Origin: Pirellulaceae bacterium
GTDB lineage: Bacteria > Planctomycetota > Planctomycetia > Pirellulales > Pirellulaceae
Assembly: GCA_023382975.1 (NCBI GenBank)
Contig: JAHDXO010000002.1
Span: 104,389 to 168,388, forward strand
Direction of reading: 5' to 3'
Length of the DNA stretch: 64,000 nucleotides
Shown piece after piece: positions 53,358 to 62,929 of this stretch (its first letter is position 1; each line of letters opens with the position of its first letter). The notes under the pieces were generated by a model that was given only the letters and a program-made list of their open reading frames with translations, did no database searches and was not told the origin of the DNA. The position numbers and the translations under genes are program-made.

Positions 53358-55628
53358 ATGATTGAACGACTTGACTCACGGCTGGTCGGTAGCGTGTTGT
53401 GTCTGGTGTTGGCGACGTGCGGACTGAGATCTCCGGCCCAGGCGCTGGACGTGGTGCGGGATGGACAGCCCACGGCAACGATTGTGGTGTCCGCGGGCAA
53501 CGCGGCTTCCGGTGGCCGGCGGCGCGGCGGCGTCTCGGACGCGATGGCGGCCGAGGTGCTGGTCGACTGGATCGCGAAGATGACCGGCGCCCGGCTGCCG
53601 ATAGCCGACTCGGCGCCCTCGGGCCAAGCGGCCATCTACGTCGGCAGCGCGGCCGTCGCAGCGGGCTTGCGGCTGGACGACCTGCAAAGTCCCAGCAGCG
53701 AAGGGTTGCGCATCGTGTGCGACGGGCGACGCGTGCTGTTGGCGGGCCAGAACGACACGGCGACGGTGCGAGCGGCTTGCCGGCTGCTCGAACATTGGGG
53801 CTGCCGCTACTATCTGGACGGCGAATTGGGCGAAGTCTACCCGACCGTGTCCAACATGACGATCGACCGCTTGGAACTCCAGGAGCAACCGGCCGTGGTC
53901 TATCGCCGCATCTGGGGCTCGAACTGGTCGGGCGACACCCTGTGGAAAATCTGGAACGGGCACGGCGGGTTGCCGCTGAACACGGGACACGCCTGGGGCA
54001 GCTACGTCTCGCGGGACTTGTTCGAGAAGCACCCGGAGTACTTCCGCATGAGCGACGGCCAGCGGCAGGCCAGCGACTGGTACTGCACGTCGAACCCGGA
54101 ACTGCGCAAGGTGTTTGCCGAGGGCGTGATGGACAAGATCGCCGGCGGCAACGCGCACCCGTCGCTGTCGCCGCCGGACGGACGAGGCTATTGCCAGTGC
54201 GATGCCTGCAAGGCCCAGGACGATCCGCACTCGCGCGAGCCGTCGTCCGACAGCGTCTGCATCACCAACCGCTACGTCGATTTCTATCAAGACGTCGCGG
54301 CCCGCGTGGGGGAGAAGTATCCCGATTCAATCCTGAATTTCTATTGCTACGCGGACTACACCCAGGCGCCGACCAGCGAGATTCAACTGGCCGACAATCT
54401 GTGCGCCTGGATCGCGCCGATTCGCTACTGCCGGTTCCATCGCATCGGCGATCCGGCCTGTCCGTCCCGCTGGCAATTGCAGGATCTGATCGACGGCTGG
54501 GCGGCCTCGACCGAGCGGATCGCGTACCGCACGTACAACTACAACCTGGCCGAATGCTGCGTGCCGTTCTCGATGCTGTCGGTCTGGAAGCACGATATCC
54601 CTTACCTGGCCGAGCGAGGCTGCGTCGGCTTCAATCTCGAAACGCTGGCCAACTGGCAGATCTACGGACCGCACATCTACCAGAGCATCCGATTGGCCTA
54701 CGACCCGAGCGTCGACAGCGACGCGATGATGGACGAGTACTACGAGAAGTTCTACGGTCCGCAGGCCGCCCCGTTCATGAAGTCGTACTGGACGGACATC
54801 GACCGGGCCTTCGTCCAACTCCGCTGCCACTCGGGCAGTTTCTACGCGCTGCATTGGGTCTACACTCGCGAGTTTCTGGCACATCTGCAATCGCTGATGC
54901 GGCAAGCCGCCGCGGCGGCGAAGGGCGACACGAAGTACTCCGCACGCGTCAAGCTGACCGCCGAGGGATTACAGAACGCGGTGCAGTACATCGCGCTGCG
55001 CGACGCGATGAACCGCGGCGATTTTGCGGAGGCCAAACGCGTTTACGATGCGCTGCTGGCCCGCAGCGAGGCCAATCAATCGGCTGGACAGGGCAACCAT
55101 TACACGGTCGCCTACCTCAAGCGATTTGTCGGCGGATCGATCGACGCCGGCGCCGCCGCGGTCGCGGAGCCGAACCGTCTGCTGCAACAACTCCCTGATA
55201 CGTGGCGACTGGCCTACGACCCGCGCGACCAGGGGGAAACCGCCGGCTTCTTCCAACCCGATCATGCCGATGGGCATTGGACCGAAGTCGCCACGTACAG
55301 CGACACGCTGGACGCCCAGGGATTGCCCGACCGCCAGACGATCCTTTGGTATCGAGTCACACTCGACGTGCCCGACCCCGGGCGGCGGCCGGCGCTGTTC
55401 TTCACCGAGGTGGATGGCGACGCCCGCGTCTGGGTCAACGGCCGCGAGGTCGGCGCGAGCGAGAAGAAACGCACGCCGTTTTCCGTCGACGTCGGCAGCG
55501 CCCTGAAACAAGGCCAGAACACGGTCGCGATCCGCATCGACCACACCAACATCACCGATCTGTACCTCGGCGGCATCCTTCGCCCCGTGCTGCTGATCGA
55601 CCGCAGCGAGGACCGGCAAACGAATTAG
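53358..55628 (+). CDS. Exported DUF4838 protein with a C-terminal galactose-binding-like jelly roll
   Basis: A 756-residue exported protein. Signal peptide MIERLDSRLVGSVLCLVLAT to about APAQA. Residues 30-140 have the N-terminal deacetylase/hexosaminidase-like domain (MAAEVLVDWIAKMTGARLP), then the DUF4838 region with ACRLLEHWGCRYYLDGELGEVYP, LSPPDGRGYCQCDACKAQD and a long TIM-barrel-like part (YADYTQAPTSEIQLADNLCAW). The last 150 residues form a beta-sandwich like the sugar-binding domain of GH2 enzymes (ILWYRVTLDVPDPG, ARVWVNGREVGAS, QNTVAIRIDH). ATG 53358 has GGAG nine bases upstream; ATG 53343 is the alternative. Probably acts on an extracellular glycan. Confidence 0.86.
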   Translation: MIERLDSRLVGSVLCLVLATCGLRSPAQALDVVRDGQPTATIVVSAGNAASGGRRRGGVSDAMAAEVLVDWIAKMTGARLPIADSAPSGQAAIYVGSAAVAAGLRLDDLQSPSSEGLRIVCDGRRVLLAGQNDTATVRAACRLLEHWGCRYYLDGELGEVYPTVSNMTIDRLELQEQPAVVYRRIWGSNWSGDTLWKIWNGHGGLPLNTGHAWGSYVSRDLFEKHPEYFRMSDGQRQASDWYCTSNPELRKVFAEGVMDKIAGGNAHPSLSPPDGRGYCQCDACKAQDDPHSREPSSDSVCITNRYVDFYQDVAARVGEKYPDSILNFYCYADYTQAPTSEIQLADNLCAWIAPIRYCRFHRIGDPACPSRWQLQDLIDGWAASTERIAYRTYNYNLAECCVPFSMLSVWKHDIPYLAERGCVGFNLETLANWQIYGPHIYQSIRLAYDPSVDSDAMMDEYYEKFYGPQAAPFMKSYWTDIDRAFVQLRCHSGSFYALHWVYTREFLAHLQSLMRQAAAAAKGDTKYSARVKLTAEGLQNAVQYIALRDAMNRGDFAEAKRVYDALLARSEANQSAGQGNHYTVAYLKRFVGGSIDAGAAAVAEPNRLLQQLPDTWRLAYDPRDQGETAGFFQPDHADGHWTEVATYSDTLDAQGLPDRQTILWYRVTLDVPDPGRRPALFFTEVDGDARVWVNGREVGASEKKRTPFSVDVGSALKQGQNTVAIRIDHTNITDLYLGGILRPVLLIDRSEDRQTN

Positions 55629-55757
55629 TGTTGCGTTTTGCGAAAGAGGTCGTGTACCACGAAACCAAGTCCGACACTTCTTGATTTGCCGGTCCCAGGT
55701 GAGGCCCGGCGAAATCAAGAGCCCCACAGATTTTCGTTTTTTCCAGGAGGCCTTGCC

Positions 55758-58700
55758 GTGCGTTGTTGCTATCGTTTCGCCGTTCTCGTTTGGTTTGCGG
55801 GAATGATGCCCATCGCCGGTCTCGGGGCCGAGCCGGCGAATCTGCTGGCCGATCCTTCGTTCGAGGAGCCCAAGGATCGGGATCAGTTCGGATTGGTGTT
55901 CGCCAAGTGGGGCGGCTGGAAGTACGAGGGCGATTGCGAATTCGCGGTCGGCCGAGTCGCCCGCACGGGCCGGACTTCGTGCCTGCTGGTCGGCGGCGCA
56001 GGAGCGAAGATCCGCTCGTCGCAACTGCTGGACTTGGAACCGGGGCGTTACCAAGTCACTGCGTACCTCCGCGGCTTGGACATCGGCACCGGCACGTGGA
56101 ACGCCACGACCGAGTTCATGTTCGACGGGCGGTACATGCAGTTGAACAAGAACGGCACGTTCGGATGGACACGACTGACCTACATCGCGGACATCCAGGA
56201 GCCCAAGAAGGCCGGACCTTCTTTCGGCATGATGGCCCCCGGGTACTTCTGGATCGACGATGTGGCGTTGACCCGAGTGGGCACCGACGTCCCGCTGACC
56301 GATCAACCGGTGCTGAGCGAAGAGGAATCGCCGATCGAGCCGCCGGGCGAAATCGCGGCCGACGCGGTGCGTTGTCCCGAGTGCAGTTATCGCAACATGC
56401 CGGCATGGAAGCACTGTTATGCCTGCGGCGAGGAACTGACGCTCGAAGCGGCCGAACGGGACGGGCCGATGATATCGATGATCGCTTCCTTCGAGGACGG
56501 CAACCCGTTCGCGGGCGGTACGGTTGTGCCGGAACATGCCACGGAGGGAAAGAGCGCCCTGCGAGTCGACCGCTCGTACGCGATCATGGACGGTCACCAG
56601 GACTGGAGGGGCTACGATTACTTGAAGGCCGATCTGTTCAGCGCCGGCGACGAGCCGCAGTCGCTGTACGTCGAGGTCCGCGACACAGCCACCCGGGACT
56701 ACTGGACCCGCGTGAACTACGACACGATCGTGCCGCCGGGCGCGAGCACGCTGGTGATCCCGATCCGGCAACTGTACGTGGGCGAGAAATCGCGGCCGGG
56801 CCGGATGCTGATGCTCGGCGGGATCACTCGCCTGGTGTTCAGCATCGGCAACGATCCGCACGGCCCGCTGTTCCTGGACAACATCCGCTTGGAGCGGGAC
56901 GACACAGCGCGTCGAGCGGTGTTTGACGGATTGCACGCCTTCGACTTCGGGCTCAACACCAGCCCCGTGATGGAAGGCTTCACCGCCGTGACGCCCGGCA
57001 CGTTGTACAGCCGCGGACGCGGCTACGGGCTGAAGGACGCGCGGATCTGGCGTCCGTTCGACGCGTTGCAGCCCGACCCGTTGTACCAGGATTTCCTGTG
57101 CCTCGAATCCGGAGGCTTGGCCGTCGACGTTCCCAACGGCCGGTACCAGGTGTGGGTGAACATGGACAATCCGTCCGGGTTCTGGGGCGAGTACCAGGTG
57201 TATCGCCGCCGCGCGATCGTGGCCGAGGGTGCGGCGGTGGTCGAGGACGAGATGGATTTCGCCTCGCTGCGGGACAAGTATTTCCGCTTCTGGAACGTCG
57301 AAGACCTGCCGGGCGACGACACATTCGACAAGTACCAGCAGCCGTACTACGAGGAAAGGTCGTTCGAGGTCGACGTTCGCGACGGGCAATTTAACCTGGA
57401 ATTCCAAGGCGAGAACTGGGCCTGCAGCGTGTCGGCCGTCGTGGTCTTTCCGGCGGAGAAAGCCGCGTCCGGGGAGCGGTTTCTGGAGTACGTCCAGCAA
57501 CAACGGCGTTTTCACTTCGACAACTACTTCAAACGCATCCTGCACCGGCCGACGGGCGATCCGCTACAGCCCGACGCCGATCAGCAGCGACAGGGCTACA
57601 TCAGCTTCGTCCGCGACCCGATGCAGGAAATCTACTACAACGACACGCCGTTGGCCGAGGAGATTGGGCTGCCGCTGTCGGGCGAAGCGTTCGCCGGCGA
57701 ATACGAGCCGCTGACGCTGGCCCTCGTTCCGCTGCGCGATTTGGGCGAAGTCCGGGTCGCCGTTAGCGATCTGACCGGATCGTCGGGAACGATCCCTGCG
57801 TCGGCCATCGACGTCGGGTTCGTTTCGTACCGAATCAGCCGCGTGACGATGCAGGGTTCGGTGTACACCATCCGTCCGCGCTTGATCATGCCGGGCGGCG
57901 CCGTGCAAATGCCGGCGGGCGTCGCGCGCCGCTTCTGGTTGACCGTCAAGACCCCGACGGACGCGGCGGCGGGGAAGTACCGTGGCACCGTTTCGATCCA
58001 GCCGGAACGCGGCGAGGCGAGCCAGTGGCCGGTCGAGTTCCGCGTCCGGGCAGGCACGCTGGACCCGGTCGACATCCCGGCGGGCCCGTGGGGTTACCAG
58101 ATCGATCTGCCCTGGCGCGGCGGCGAGCCCGAGGCGGCGGCGTTCAACCGCGAGATGTCGCTGAAGAGTCTCCGCAAGATGCGCGAGTACGGCTTCACGG
58201 CGTTCAGCGGCGTGCCAACCATCGCGTACCGAGGGTTCGCCGATGGCCGCCCCTCGCTCGACTTCACCGCGGCCGACGCGCAGATGGCGCTGGCCAAGGA
58301 ATTGGGTTTTCTGGCAGTCGTCAGCTACGGCGGCGGCGTGTCGGGGATCAACGCCTACTACCAGGACTCGGCCGCAATGACCAAGGCGGGGTTCCGCGAT
58401 TATTCGGAATTCATCCGTGCGGTCTATTCGGAGATCCAAACCCATGCCGATCGCGAGGGCTGGCTGCCGGTCTATTACAACCTGGGCGACGAGCCGATCG
58501 GAGCGGACCTCGAGCGTTCGGCGCAGAACGCCGAGGCGTACCGCAAGGCGTTTGCCGCGGGGCCACCGCTGTTCACCGCCGCCAGCAGTTTCACGGGCGA
58601 CAACGCGGACGATCCTCATTTCCGCTTGTCCAAGGCGGTGCATGTCGCGAACTGGAACTCGCACGACGAAGCCTCGGTCAATCTGCTGCGGGGAACCGGC

Positions 58701-59141
58701 GGCGCGTGGGCTTTCTACAATGGCGGCAACCGCTGGACTTATGGAACGTACCTGTACAAGGCGGTCCGCGAGTTCGATCTGAAGTTCCGCCTGTCGTGGC
58801 ACTGGAACGTCGTGGCCGGCGATCCGTACTATGCGCTCGATTGCCGCGAGGACGATTACGCCTGGTGCAACAGCTCGCCCGCAGGCGACTTGATCCCGGC
58901 GGTCCAGTTCGAGCAACTGCGCGAGGGCCTAGACGACTATCGGCGATTGCTGACTCTGGCGCGACTGGCCAACGAGTCGCCCGGAACTCCAGCAGCGCAA
59001 GCCGCCCGGCAACTGATCGACGACCGGTTGAGCCGCTTCCGCCTCGGTCAACGCGACCACGCGGCCCTGTTCCCCGTCACCGACTGGGCCGACTTCCGCC
59101 GCACGATCGACGATGCCATCGAAACGTTGCGACGGAATTGA
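55758..59141 (+). CDS. Exported DUF4091 glycoside-hydrolase-like protein with an internal zinc ribbon
   Basis: A 1127-residue exported protein. GTG 55758 has AGGAGG seven bases upstream and starts a signal peptide (CCYRFAVLVWFAGMMPIAG). The first 190 residues are a carbohydrate-binding-like beta-sandwich (NLLADPSFEEPKD). Near 205-228 sits CPECSYRNMPAWKHCYACGEEL, a zinc-ribbon CxxC...CxxC pattern that is odd in a secreted enzyme. A second beta-sandwich (about 240-400), a middle domain and the DUF4091 TIM barrel (about 790-1110, with NLGDEPIGADLERS as the likely catalytic region and YNGGNRWTYGTYLYKA) follow. The glycan substrate is unknown. Confidence 0.84.
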   Translation: MRCCYRFAVLVWFAGMMPIAGLGAEPANLLADPSFEEPKDRDQFGLVFAKWGGWKYEGDCEFAVGRVARTGRTSCLLVGGAGAKIRSSQLLDLEPGRYQVTAYLRGLDIGTGTWNATTEFMFDGRYMQLNKNGTFGWTRLTYIADIQEPKKAGPSFGMMAPGYFWIDDVALTRVGTDVPLTDQPVLSEEESPIEPPGEIAADAVRCPECSYRNMPAWKHCYACGEELTLEAAERDGPMISMIASFEDGNPFAGGTVVPEHATEGKSALRVDRSYAIMDGHQDWRGYDYLKADLFSAGDEPQSLYVEVRDTATRDYWTRVNYDTIVPPGASTLVIPIRQLYVGEKSRPGRMLMLGGITRLVFSIGNDPHGPLFLDNIRLERDDTARRAVFDGLHAFDFGLNTSPVMEGFTAVTPGTLYSRGRGYGLKDARIWRPFDALQPDPLYQDFLCLESGGLAVDVPNGRYQVWVNMDNPSGFWGEYQVYRRRAIVAEGAAVVEDEMDFASLRDKYFRFWNVEDLPGDDTFDKYQQPYYEERSFEVDVRDGQFNLEFQGENWACSVSAVVVFPAEKAASGERFLEYVQQQRRFHFDNYFKRILHRPTGDPLQPDADQQRQGYISFVRDPMQEIYYNDTPLAEEIGLPLSGEAFAGEYEPLTLALVPLRDLGEVRVAVSDLTGSSGTIPASAIDVGFVSYRISRVTMQGSVYTIRPRLIMPGGAVQMPAGVARRFWLTVKTPTDAAAGKYRGTVSIQPERGEASQWPVEFRVRAGTLDPVDIPAGPWGYQIDLPWRGGEPEAAAFNREMSLKSLRKMREYGFTAFSGVPTIAYRGFADGRPSLDFTAADAQMALAKELGFLAVVSYGGGVSGINAYYQDSAAMTKAGFRDYSEFIRAVYSEIQTHADREGWLPVYYNLGDEPIGADLERSAQNAEAYRKAFAAGPPLFTAASSFTGDNADDPHFRLSKAVHVANWNSHDEASVNLLRGTGGAWAFYNGGNRWTYGTYLYKAVREFDLKFRLSWHWNVVAGDPYYALDCREDDYAWCNSSPAGDLIPAVQFEQLREGLDDYRRLLTLARLANESPGTPAAQAARQLIDDRLSRFRLGQRDHAALFPVTDWADFRRTIDDAIETLRRN

Positions 59142-59223
59142 GCACCGGCGCACGAATGCATGCCGCGTTTTTCGAAAGGGGGCGGAGATCCGCGTCCGGC
59201 GCGGGACCGCACTTAGGATTGCT

Positions 59224-59306
59224 CGAGAAAAAAGTGTCAGGAGTCATTTGCCGGGAACCGGCCCTCCGGGTGCTTCGCACAAATGACTCCTGACACTTTT
59301 TTCTCG
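59224..59306. terminator. Perfect 26-bp inverted repeat between convergent genes, probable bidirectional terminator
   Basis: Arms 59224-59249 and 59281-59306 are exact reverse complements over 26 bases, with AAAAAA at the base on one side and TTTTTT on the other, so that on either strand the hairpin is followed by T residues. The 31-base loop contains a second smaller GC-rich hairpin. It lies between the convergent DUF4091 and esterase genes. The sequence also looks like a dispersed repeat. Confidence 0.75.
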
Positions 59307-59314
59307 GCCGTTGC

Positions 59315-60238
59315 TCAGTTCTTGTTCAGCAAGCCGCGGCTGCGCATCCAGCGCTCGCAGCTTTGCGGCCATGTGCTGCACTGCTGCTCGGAGGGACGCA
59401 GTCCGAAGCCGTGGCCGCCGCTGCTGTAGACGTGCAGTTCGCCTGGCACGCCCGCTCGCTTCAGGGCCAAGTACATGGCGATGCTGTTTTCCGGACTGAT
59501 GCGGTCGTCGCCAGCGTGTGCGAAGAACGTGGGCGGCGTCTCGGCGGTTACTCGAATCTCCGGCGCCAGAGCACCGGATGCGGCGGCGCCTTCGCCAGTC
59601 AGGTAGGCCGGATACACCAACACGGTGAAGTCGGGACGGCAGCTTAGCTGGTCTACTTCGTCGATCAGCTCGTAGGCCCGACGATCGAAGTTGGTCGAGG
59701 CCGTCGCGGACAGATGCCCCCCGGCCGAAAATCCCAGGATGCCGATCCGGTCCTTGGCGATGCCCCATTCCTCGGCATGTCGGCGCACGAGGCTCATCGC
59801 GCGCTGCGCATCTTGCAGCGGCGCCAAGTGCTTCTCCTGGTCCTTGCGGCGCGGCACACGGTACTTGAGCACGATGCCGGTGACGCCGATCGAATTCAGC
59901 CAATCGGCGACTTCGGTCCCTTCCAGATCCATCGCCAGGATATTGTAACCGCCGCCCGGACAGATCAGCACGGCGGTTCCCGTGTCCTTGTCTTTGGCCG
60001 GCTTGTACACGGTGATGGTGGGAACGCTGACGTTGCTCAAACGATCCACCGGCTTCTCGCCCTGGGGAGGCATCAGTTTCTCTTCGCCGATATCACCCTT
60101 TTCGCCAGGCGCCGTCGCGGGCCAAACGTTCATCGTGGGTGCTTCGGTGGACGACTCAGCGGCCAGCAACGGCAGGTTCGCAAGAGCAAGACAGAAAACA
60201 GCGGACAGAAGAATGGATGCGGTGGCGAGCTTTCTCAT
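59315..60238 (-). CDS. Exported alpha/beta-hydrolase (acetyl-xylan-esterase-like)
   Basis: A 307-residue protein with a signal peptide (RKLATASILLSAVFCLALAN to about LLAAE). Motifs: LICPGGGYNILAMDLEGTEV (oxyanion region), IGILGFSAGGHLSATA (nucleophile Ser), FFAHAGDDRISPENS (acid) and SSGGHGFGLRPSE (His). The MNVWPATAPGEKGDIGEEKL start is typical of planctomycete esterase/lipase proteins related to acetyl xylan esterases. It is the second esterase of this kind in the window, on the opposite strand from the glycoside-hydrolase-like genes. Confidence 0.88.
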   Translation of the reverse strand: MRKLATASILLSAVFCLALANLPLLAAESSTEAPTMNVWPATAPGEKGDIGEEKLMPPQGEKPVDRLSNVSVPTITVYKPAKDKDTGTAVLICPGGGYNILAMDLEGTEVADWLNSIGVTGIVLKYRVPRRKDQEKHLAPLQDAQRAMSLVRRHAEEWGIAKDRIGILGFSAGGHLSATASTNFDRRAYELIDEVDQLSCRPDFTVLVYPAYLTGEGAAASGALAPEIRVTAETPPTFFAHAGDDRISPENSIAMYLALKRAGVPGELHVYSSGGHGFGLRPSEQQCSTWPQSCERWMRSRGLLNKN

Positions 60239-60288
60239 CGGGTGGATCCTTTCAGGGAGCGAATGGGTGCGAAGGTGCGAGCCTGGGG

Positions 60289-60378
60289 CCGGATTCGCGA
60301 GAATTCGGAGTCTGAATTCTCACGAATTCAACTACGTGGGCAGCAATGCGCGGTCTGAATTCTCACGAATTCAGCTAC
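60289..60378. repeat. Cluster of REP-like palindromes
   Basis: Two good copies (60312-60335 and 60355-60378, minus orientation) of the CTGAATTC-loop-GAATTCAG element with GTAG foot, plus a diverged copy at 60289-60308 (plus orientation) facing the first, giving a BIME-like head-to-head pair. They lie in the 359-base gap between the esterase start and the aldolase gene; the remainder of that gap, to 60597, shows no gene. Confidence 0.72.
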
Positions 60379-60597
60379 GGGCGACGAACCTGTTAATCCG
60401 GCAGCGTTATTGTGGAATGGCCGCGAGGCGTTCGCAAGGACACTGACCGGTGGCGACTTTGACGATTGTGCGGCGACTGCGGCCGATCAGGGAAAAATCG
60501 CGGCTTGACGAGGCCACGCACCGTGTTTCCTGACTGGCCAGGTGCGATCCCGCGGTTTAGATTCAACGAAGGCTATTTTGCGCTCAAGCGGAGTACG

Positions 60598-61551
60598 ATG
60601 ATGACTGAGAACCAAACGCCCCTGGCTCGTCCGTTGCGAGGGATCGTGCCGCCGATGATCACGCCGCTGGCCGATCACGATCGGCTGGACCATTCGGGGC
60701 TCGAGCGGCTGGTGGCCCACATCCTGGTGGGCGGAGTCCATGGCCTGTTCATCCTGGGCACCACGGGGGAAGGCCCCAGCCTAAGCTACAGACTGCGCTG
60801 CGAATTGATCGATCGCGTGGGCGAACTGCTGGCCGGGCGCGTGCCGCTGCTGGTGGGGATCACGGACACGGCATTCGCCGAGTCGGTCAACTTGGCCGAG
60901 CAAGCGGCCGATTCCGGTGCGGCCGCGGTCGTGCTGTCAGCGCCGTACTACTTCCCGGCGGGACAGCCTGAATTGATCGAGTACGTCGAGCATCTCGTCC
61001 GCGAATTGCCGCTGCCCGTCTTTTTGTACAACATCCCGAGCCTCACCAAAGTCGGTTTCGAACTCGCCAGCCTGCGCCGCTTGTTCGAACTGCCGACGGT
61101 CTTGGGGCTGAAGGACAGCTCGGGCGACATGAGCTATGTCCACCGCGTCCTGCGCCTGATCGGCGACCGTCCCGATCTGTCCTTGTTGATCGGTCCCGAA
61201 GCCCTGATGGCGGAATCGGTGCTGATGGGTGCGCACGGCGGCGTGTCTGGCGGAGCGAATCTCGCCCCGCGGTTGTTTGTCGAGTTGTACGAGTCGGCGG
61301 TTGCCGGCGATCTAGCGCAGGTGCGGCGTCTGCAAGCCCGCGTCATGGAATTGGATGCGACGATCTACAGCGTCGGCCGCCACTCGTCGGCGTTCCTAAA
61401 GGGCGTCAAGTGTGCGCTGGCCTGTCTGGGCATCTGCGAGGACGCGATGGCCGAGCCGTTCCAGCGTTTCGGACCGGGGGAACGTGCTCGGGTCCGCGAG
61501 TACCTGGAGTACCTCGATCTGGGAATTGCAACGCACGCCTCAGTCGGTTGA
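60598..61551 (+). CDS. Dihydrodipicolinate synthase/N-acetylneuraminate lyase-family aldolase
   Basis: A 317-residue class I aldolase TIM barrel. The fingerprints are present: GIVPPMITPL at the start, GLFILGTTGEGPSLS (binding GTTGE), VFLYNIPSLT with Tyr144, and VLGLKDSSGD with the Schiff-base Lys172. The family includes DapA, NanA and sugar-acid aldolases; the DapA-specific Arg is not obvious to me, and the neighbourhood of glycan-degrading genes favours a sugar-acid aldolase. ATG 60598 or ATG 60601; GGAG lies seven bases before the second. Confidence 0.85.
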   Translation: MMTENQTPLARPLRGIVPPMITPLADHDRLDHSGLERLVAHILVGGVHGLFILGTTGEGPSLSYRLRCELIDRVGELLAGRVPLLVGITDTAFAESVNLAEQAADSGAAAVVLSAPYYFPAGQPELIEYVEHLVRELPLPVFLYNIPSLTKVGFELASLRRLFELPTVLGLKDSSGDMSYVHRVLRLIGDRPDLSLLIGPEALMAESVLMGAHGGVSGGANLAPRLFVELYESAVAGDLAQVRRLQARVMELDATIYSVGRHSSAFLKGVKCALACLGICEDAMAEPFQRFGPGERARVREYLEYLDLGIATHASVG

Positions 61552-61562
61552 ACCGGGGCAGG

Positions 61563-62705
61563 TCAGGCGTCCAAGGCGCGGTCCAGGTCATCGCGCAGGT
61601 CGTCGAAGTCTTCCAGGCCGACGCTCAAGCGGATCAAGCCGTCGCTGATCCCGTGGGCCGCTCGGTCGGCCGCGTCGTAGCTGGCGTGGGACATCGAGGC
61701 AGGCTGCTCGATCAACGACTCGACGGCGCCGAGACTGACGGCCAACTGGAAGATGCGAGTTGCTTGAGCGACTCGCTTAGTCCGCGCGAAATCGCCGTGG
61801 ATCTCGAAGGACAGCATGGCGCCGAATCCACCGTCCATCTGGTCCGCCGCGGTCGCATGCCCCGGATGATCTGACAAGCCTGGGTAGCGGACGCAGCGAA
61901 CTCGCGGATCGCCGCCCAGGAACTCGGCCAAGCGGGCGGCCGTGCGGGATTGTTCCAGAACGCGCAGCGTCAGCGTCTTCAGGCCTCGGCTGACCAGAAA
62001 CGAATCGAAGGCCGACAAAGTGGCACCGGTCGCGTTCTGGATAAAGTACAGCCGCCGGTACAAGTCCTGGTCGCGGACGATCAACGCGCCGCCCAAGACA
62101 TCGCTGTGGCCGCCCAAGTACTTGGTGGCCGAATGCATGACCAGGTCGGCGCCCCGTTCCAGAGGCCGGGTCAAGACCGGGGTGGCGAACGTGCTGTCGA
62201 CGCCGAGCAACGCGCCATGCCGCCGCGCGATCTCGGCACAGGCGGCGATGTCGGTGATCGTCAACAACGGGTTGCCAGGGGTCTCGATCCATATCAAGCG
62301 AGTGTTCGGCCGGATCGCCGCTTCAAACTTGGCCGGATCGTGCGACGGGGCCAGGGATACCTGGATGCCCGCGCGATTGACGATTTTGTGAAACAGGCGG
62401 TAGGTGCCGCCGTAGATGTCGCTGCCGGCCAGGATGTGATCGCCCGCCTGCAACAGCATGGTTGCGCAGTGCGTGGCCGCCATGCCCGACGAAAACGCCA
62501 GCGCGCCGCAGCCGCCTTCGAGCGAGGCGAGCGTCCGTTCCAGGTTCTTGCGAGTCGGATTGCCGCTGCGCGAATAATCGAACTCGCCCCACTGACCGGC
62601 GCCCGGCTGGACGAACGTCGATGCCAGATGGACCGGCGGCACGACAGCGCCGGTGGCCGGATCGTGCTCGTTGCCGACGTGGATTGCTCGAGTGCGGAAC
62701 TTCAT
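61563..62705 (-). CDS. Cys/Met-metabolism PLP-dependent enzyme (cystathionine gamma-synthase/lyase type)
   Basis: A 380-residue enzyme of the trans-sulfuration family: FRTRAIHVGNEHDPATGAVV, VPPVHLASTFVQPG, FSSGMAATHCATMLL, and the PLP lysine in VMHSATKYLGGHSDVLGGAL near 195. SFDSFLVSRGLKTLTLRV and the C-terminal SLGAVESLIEQPASMSHAS match both gamma-lyases and gamma-synthases, so which reaction is catalysed cannot be decided. ATG 62705, five bases from GGAGG, is preferred over ATG 62708. It overlaps no neighbour and converges on the aldolase gene, 11 bases away. Confidence 0.88.
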   Translation of the reverse strand: MKFRTRAIHVGNEHDPATGAVVPPVHLASTFVQPGAGQWGEFDYSRSGNPTRKNLERTLASLEGGCGALAFSSGMAATHCATMLLQAGDHILAGSDIYGGTYRLFHKIVNRAGIQVSLAPSHDPAKFEAAIRPNTRLIWIETPGNPLLTITDIAACAEIARRHGALLGVDSTFATPVLTRPLERGADLVMHSATKYLGGHSDVLGGALIVRDQDLYRRLYFIQNATGATLSAFDSFLVSRGLKTLTLRVLEQSRTAARLAEFLGGDPRVRCVRYPGLSDHPGHATAADQMDGGFGAMLSFEIHGDFARTKRVAQATRIFQLAVSLGAVESLIEQPASMSHASYDAADRAAHGISDGLIRLSVGLEDFDDLRDDLDRALDA

Positions 62706-62929
62706 CATCGCCTCCGTTCCAGGCGGGATTGACGGAAAGCAGCCGAGTGTAACGGCCGCCATGCCGACTGGCAAGCGTTCGCGGCACCGTAAGGAGCCGG
62801 TTGTTGTGCGGAGGCTGGAGTTTGCGCGGTCGGCAGGCCGCCTTATGGACATCGGCCCGGATGTGGCATAGAGTGCTAGGCGGACGGGACATTGTCCAGG
62901 TTGCCTGAAGACGGTTCAGGAGTGCTTTC

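Noticed and set aside
54969..57545. 858-codon minus-strand frame
   Set aside because: Spans two well-supported plus-strand genes and their intergenic region; no recognisable domain, shadow composition.
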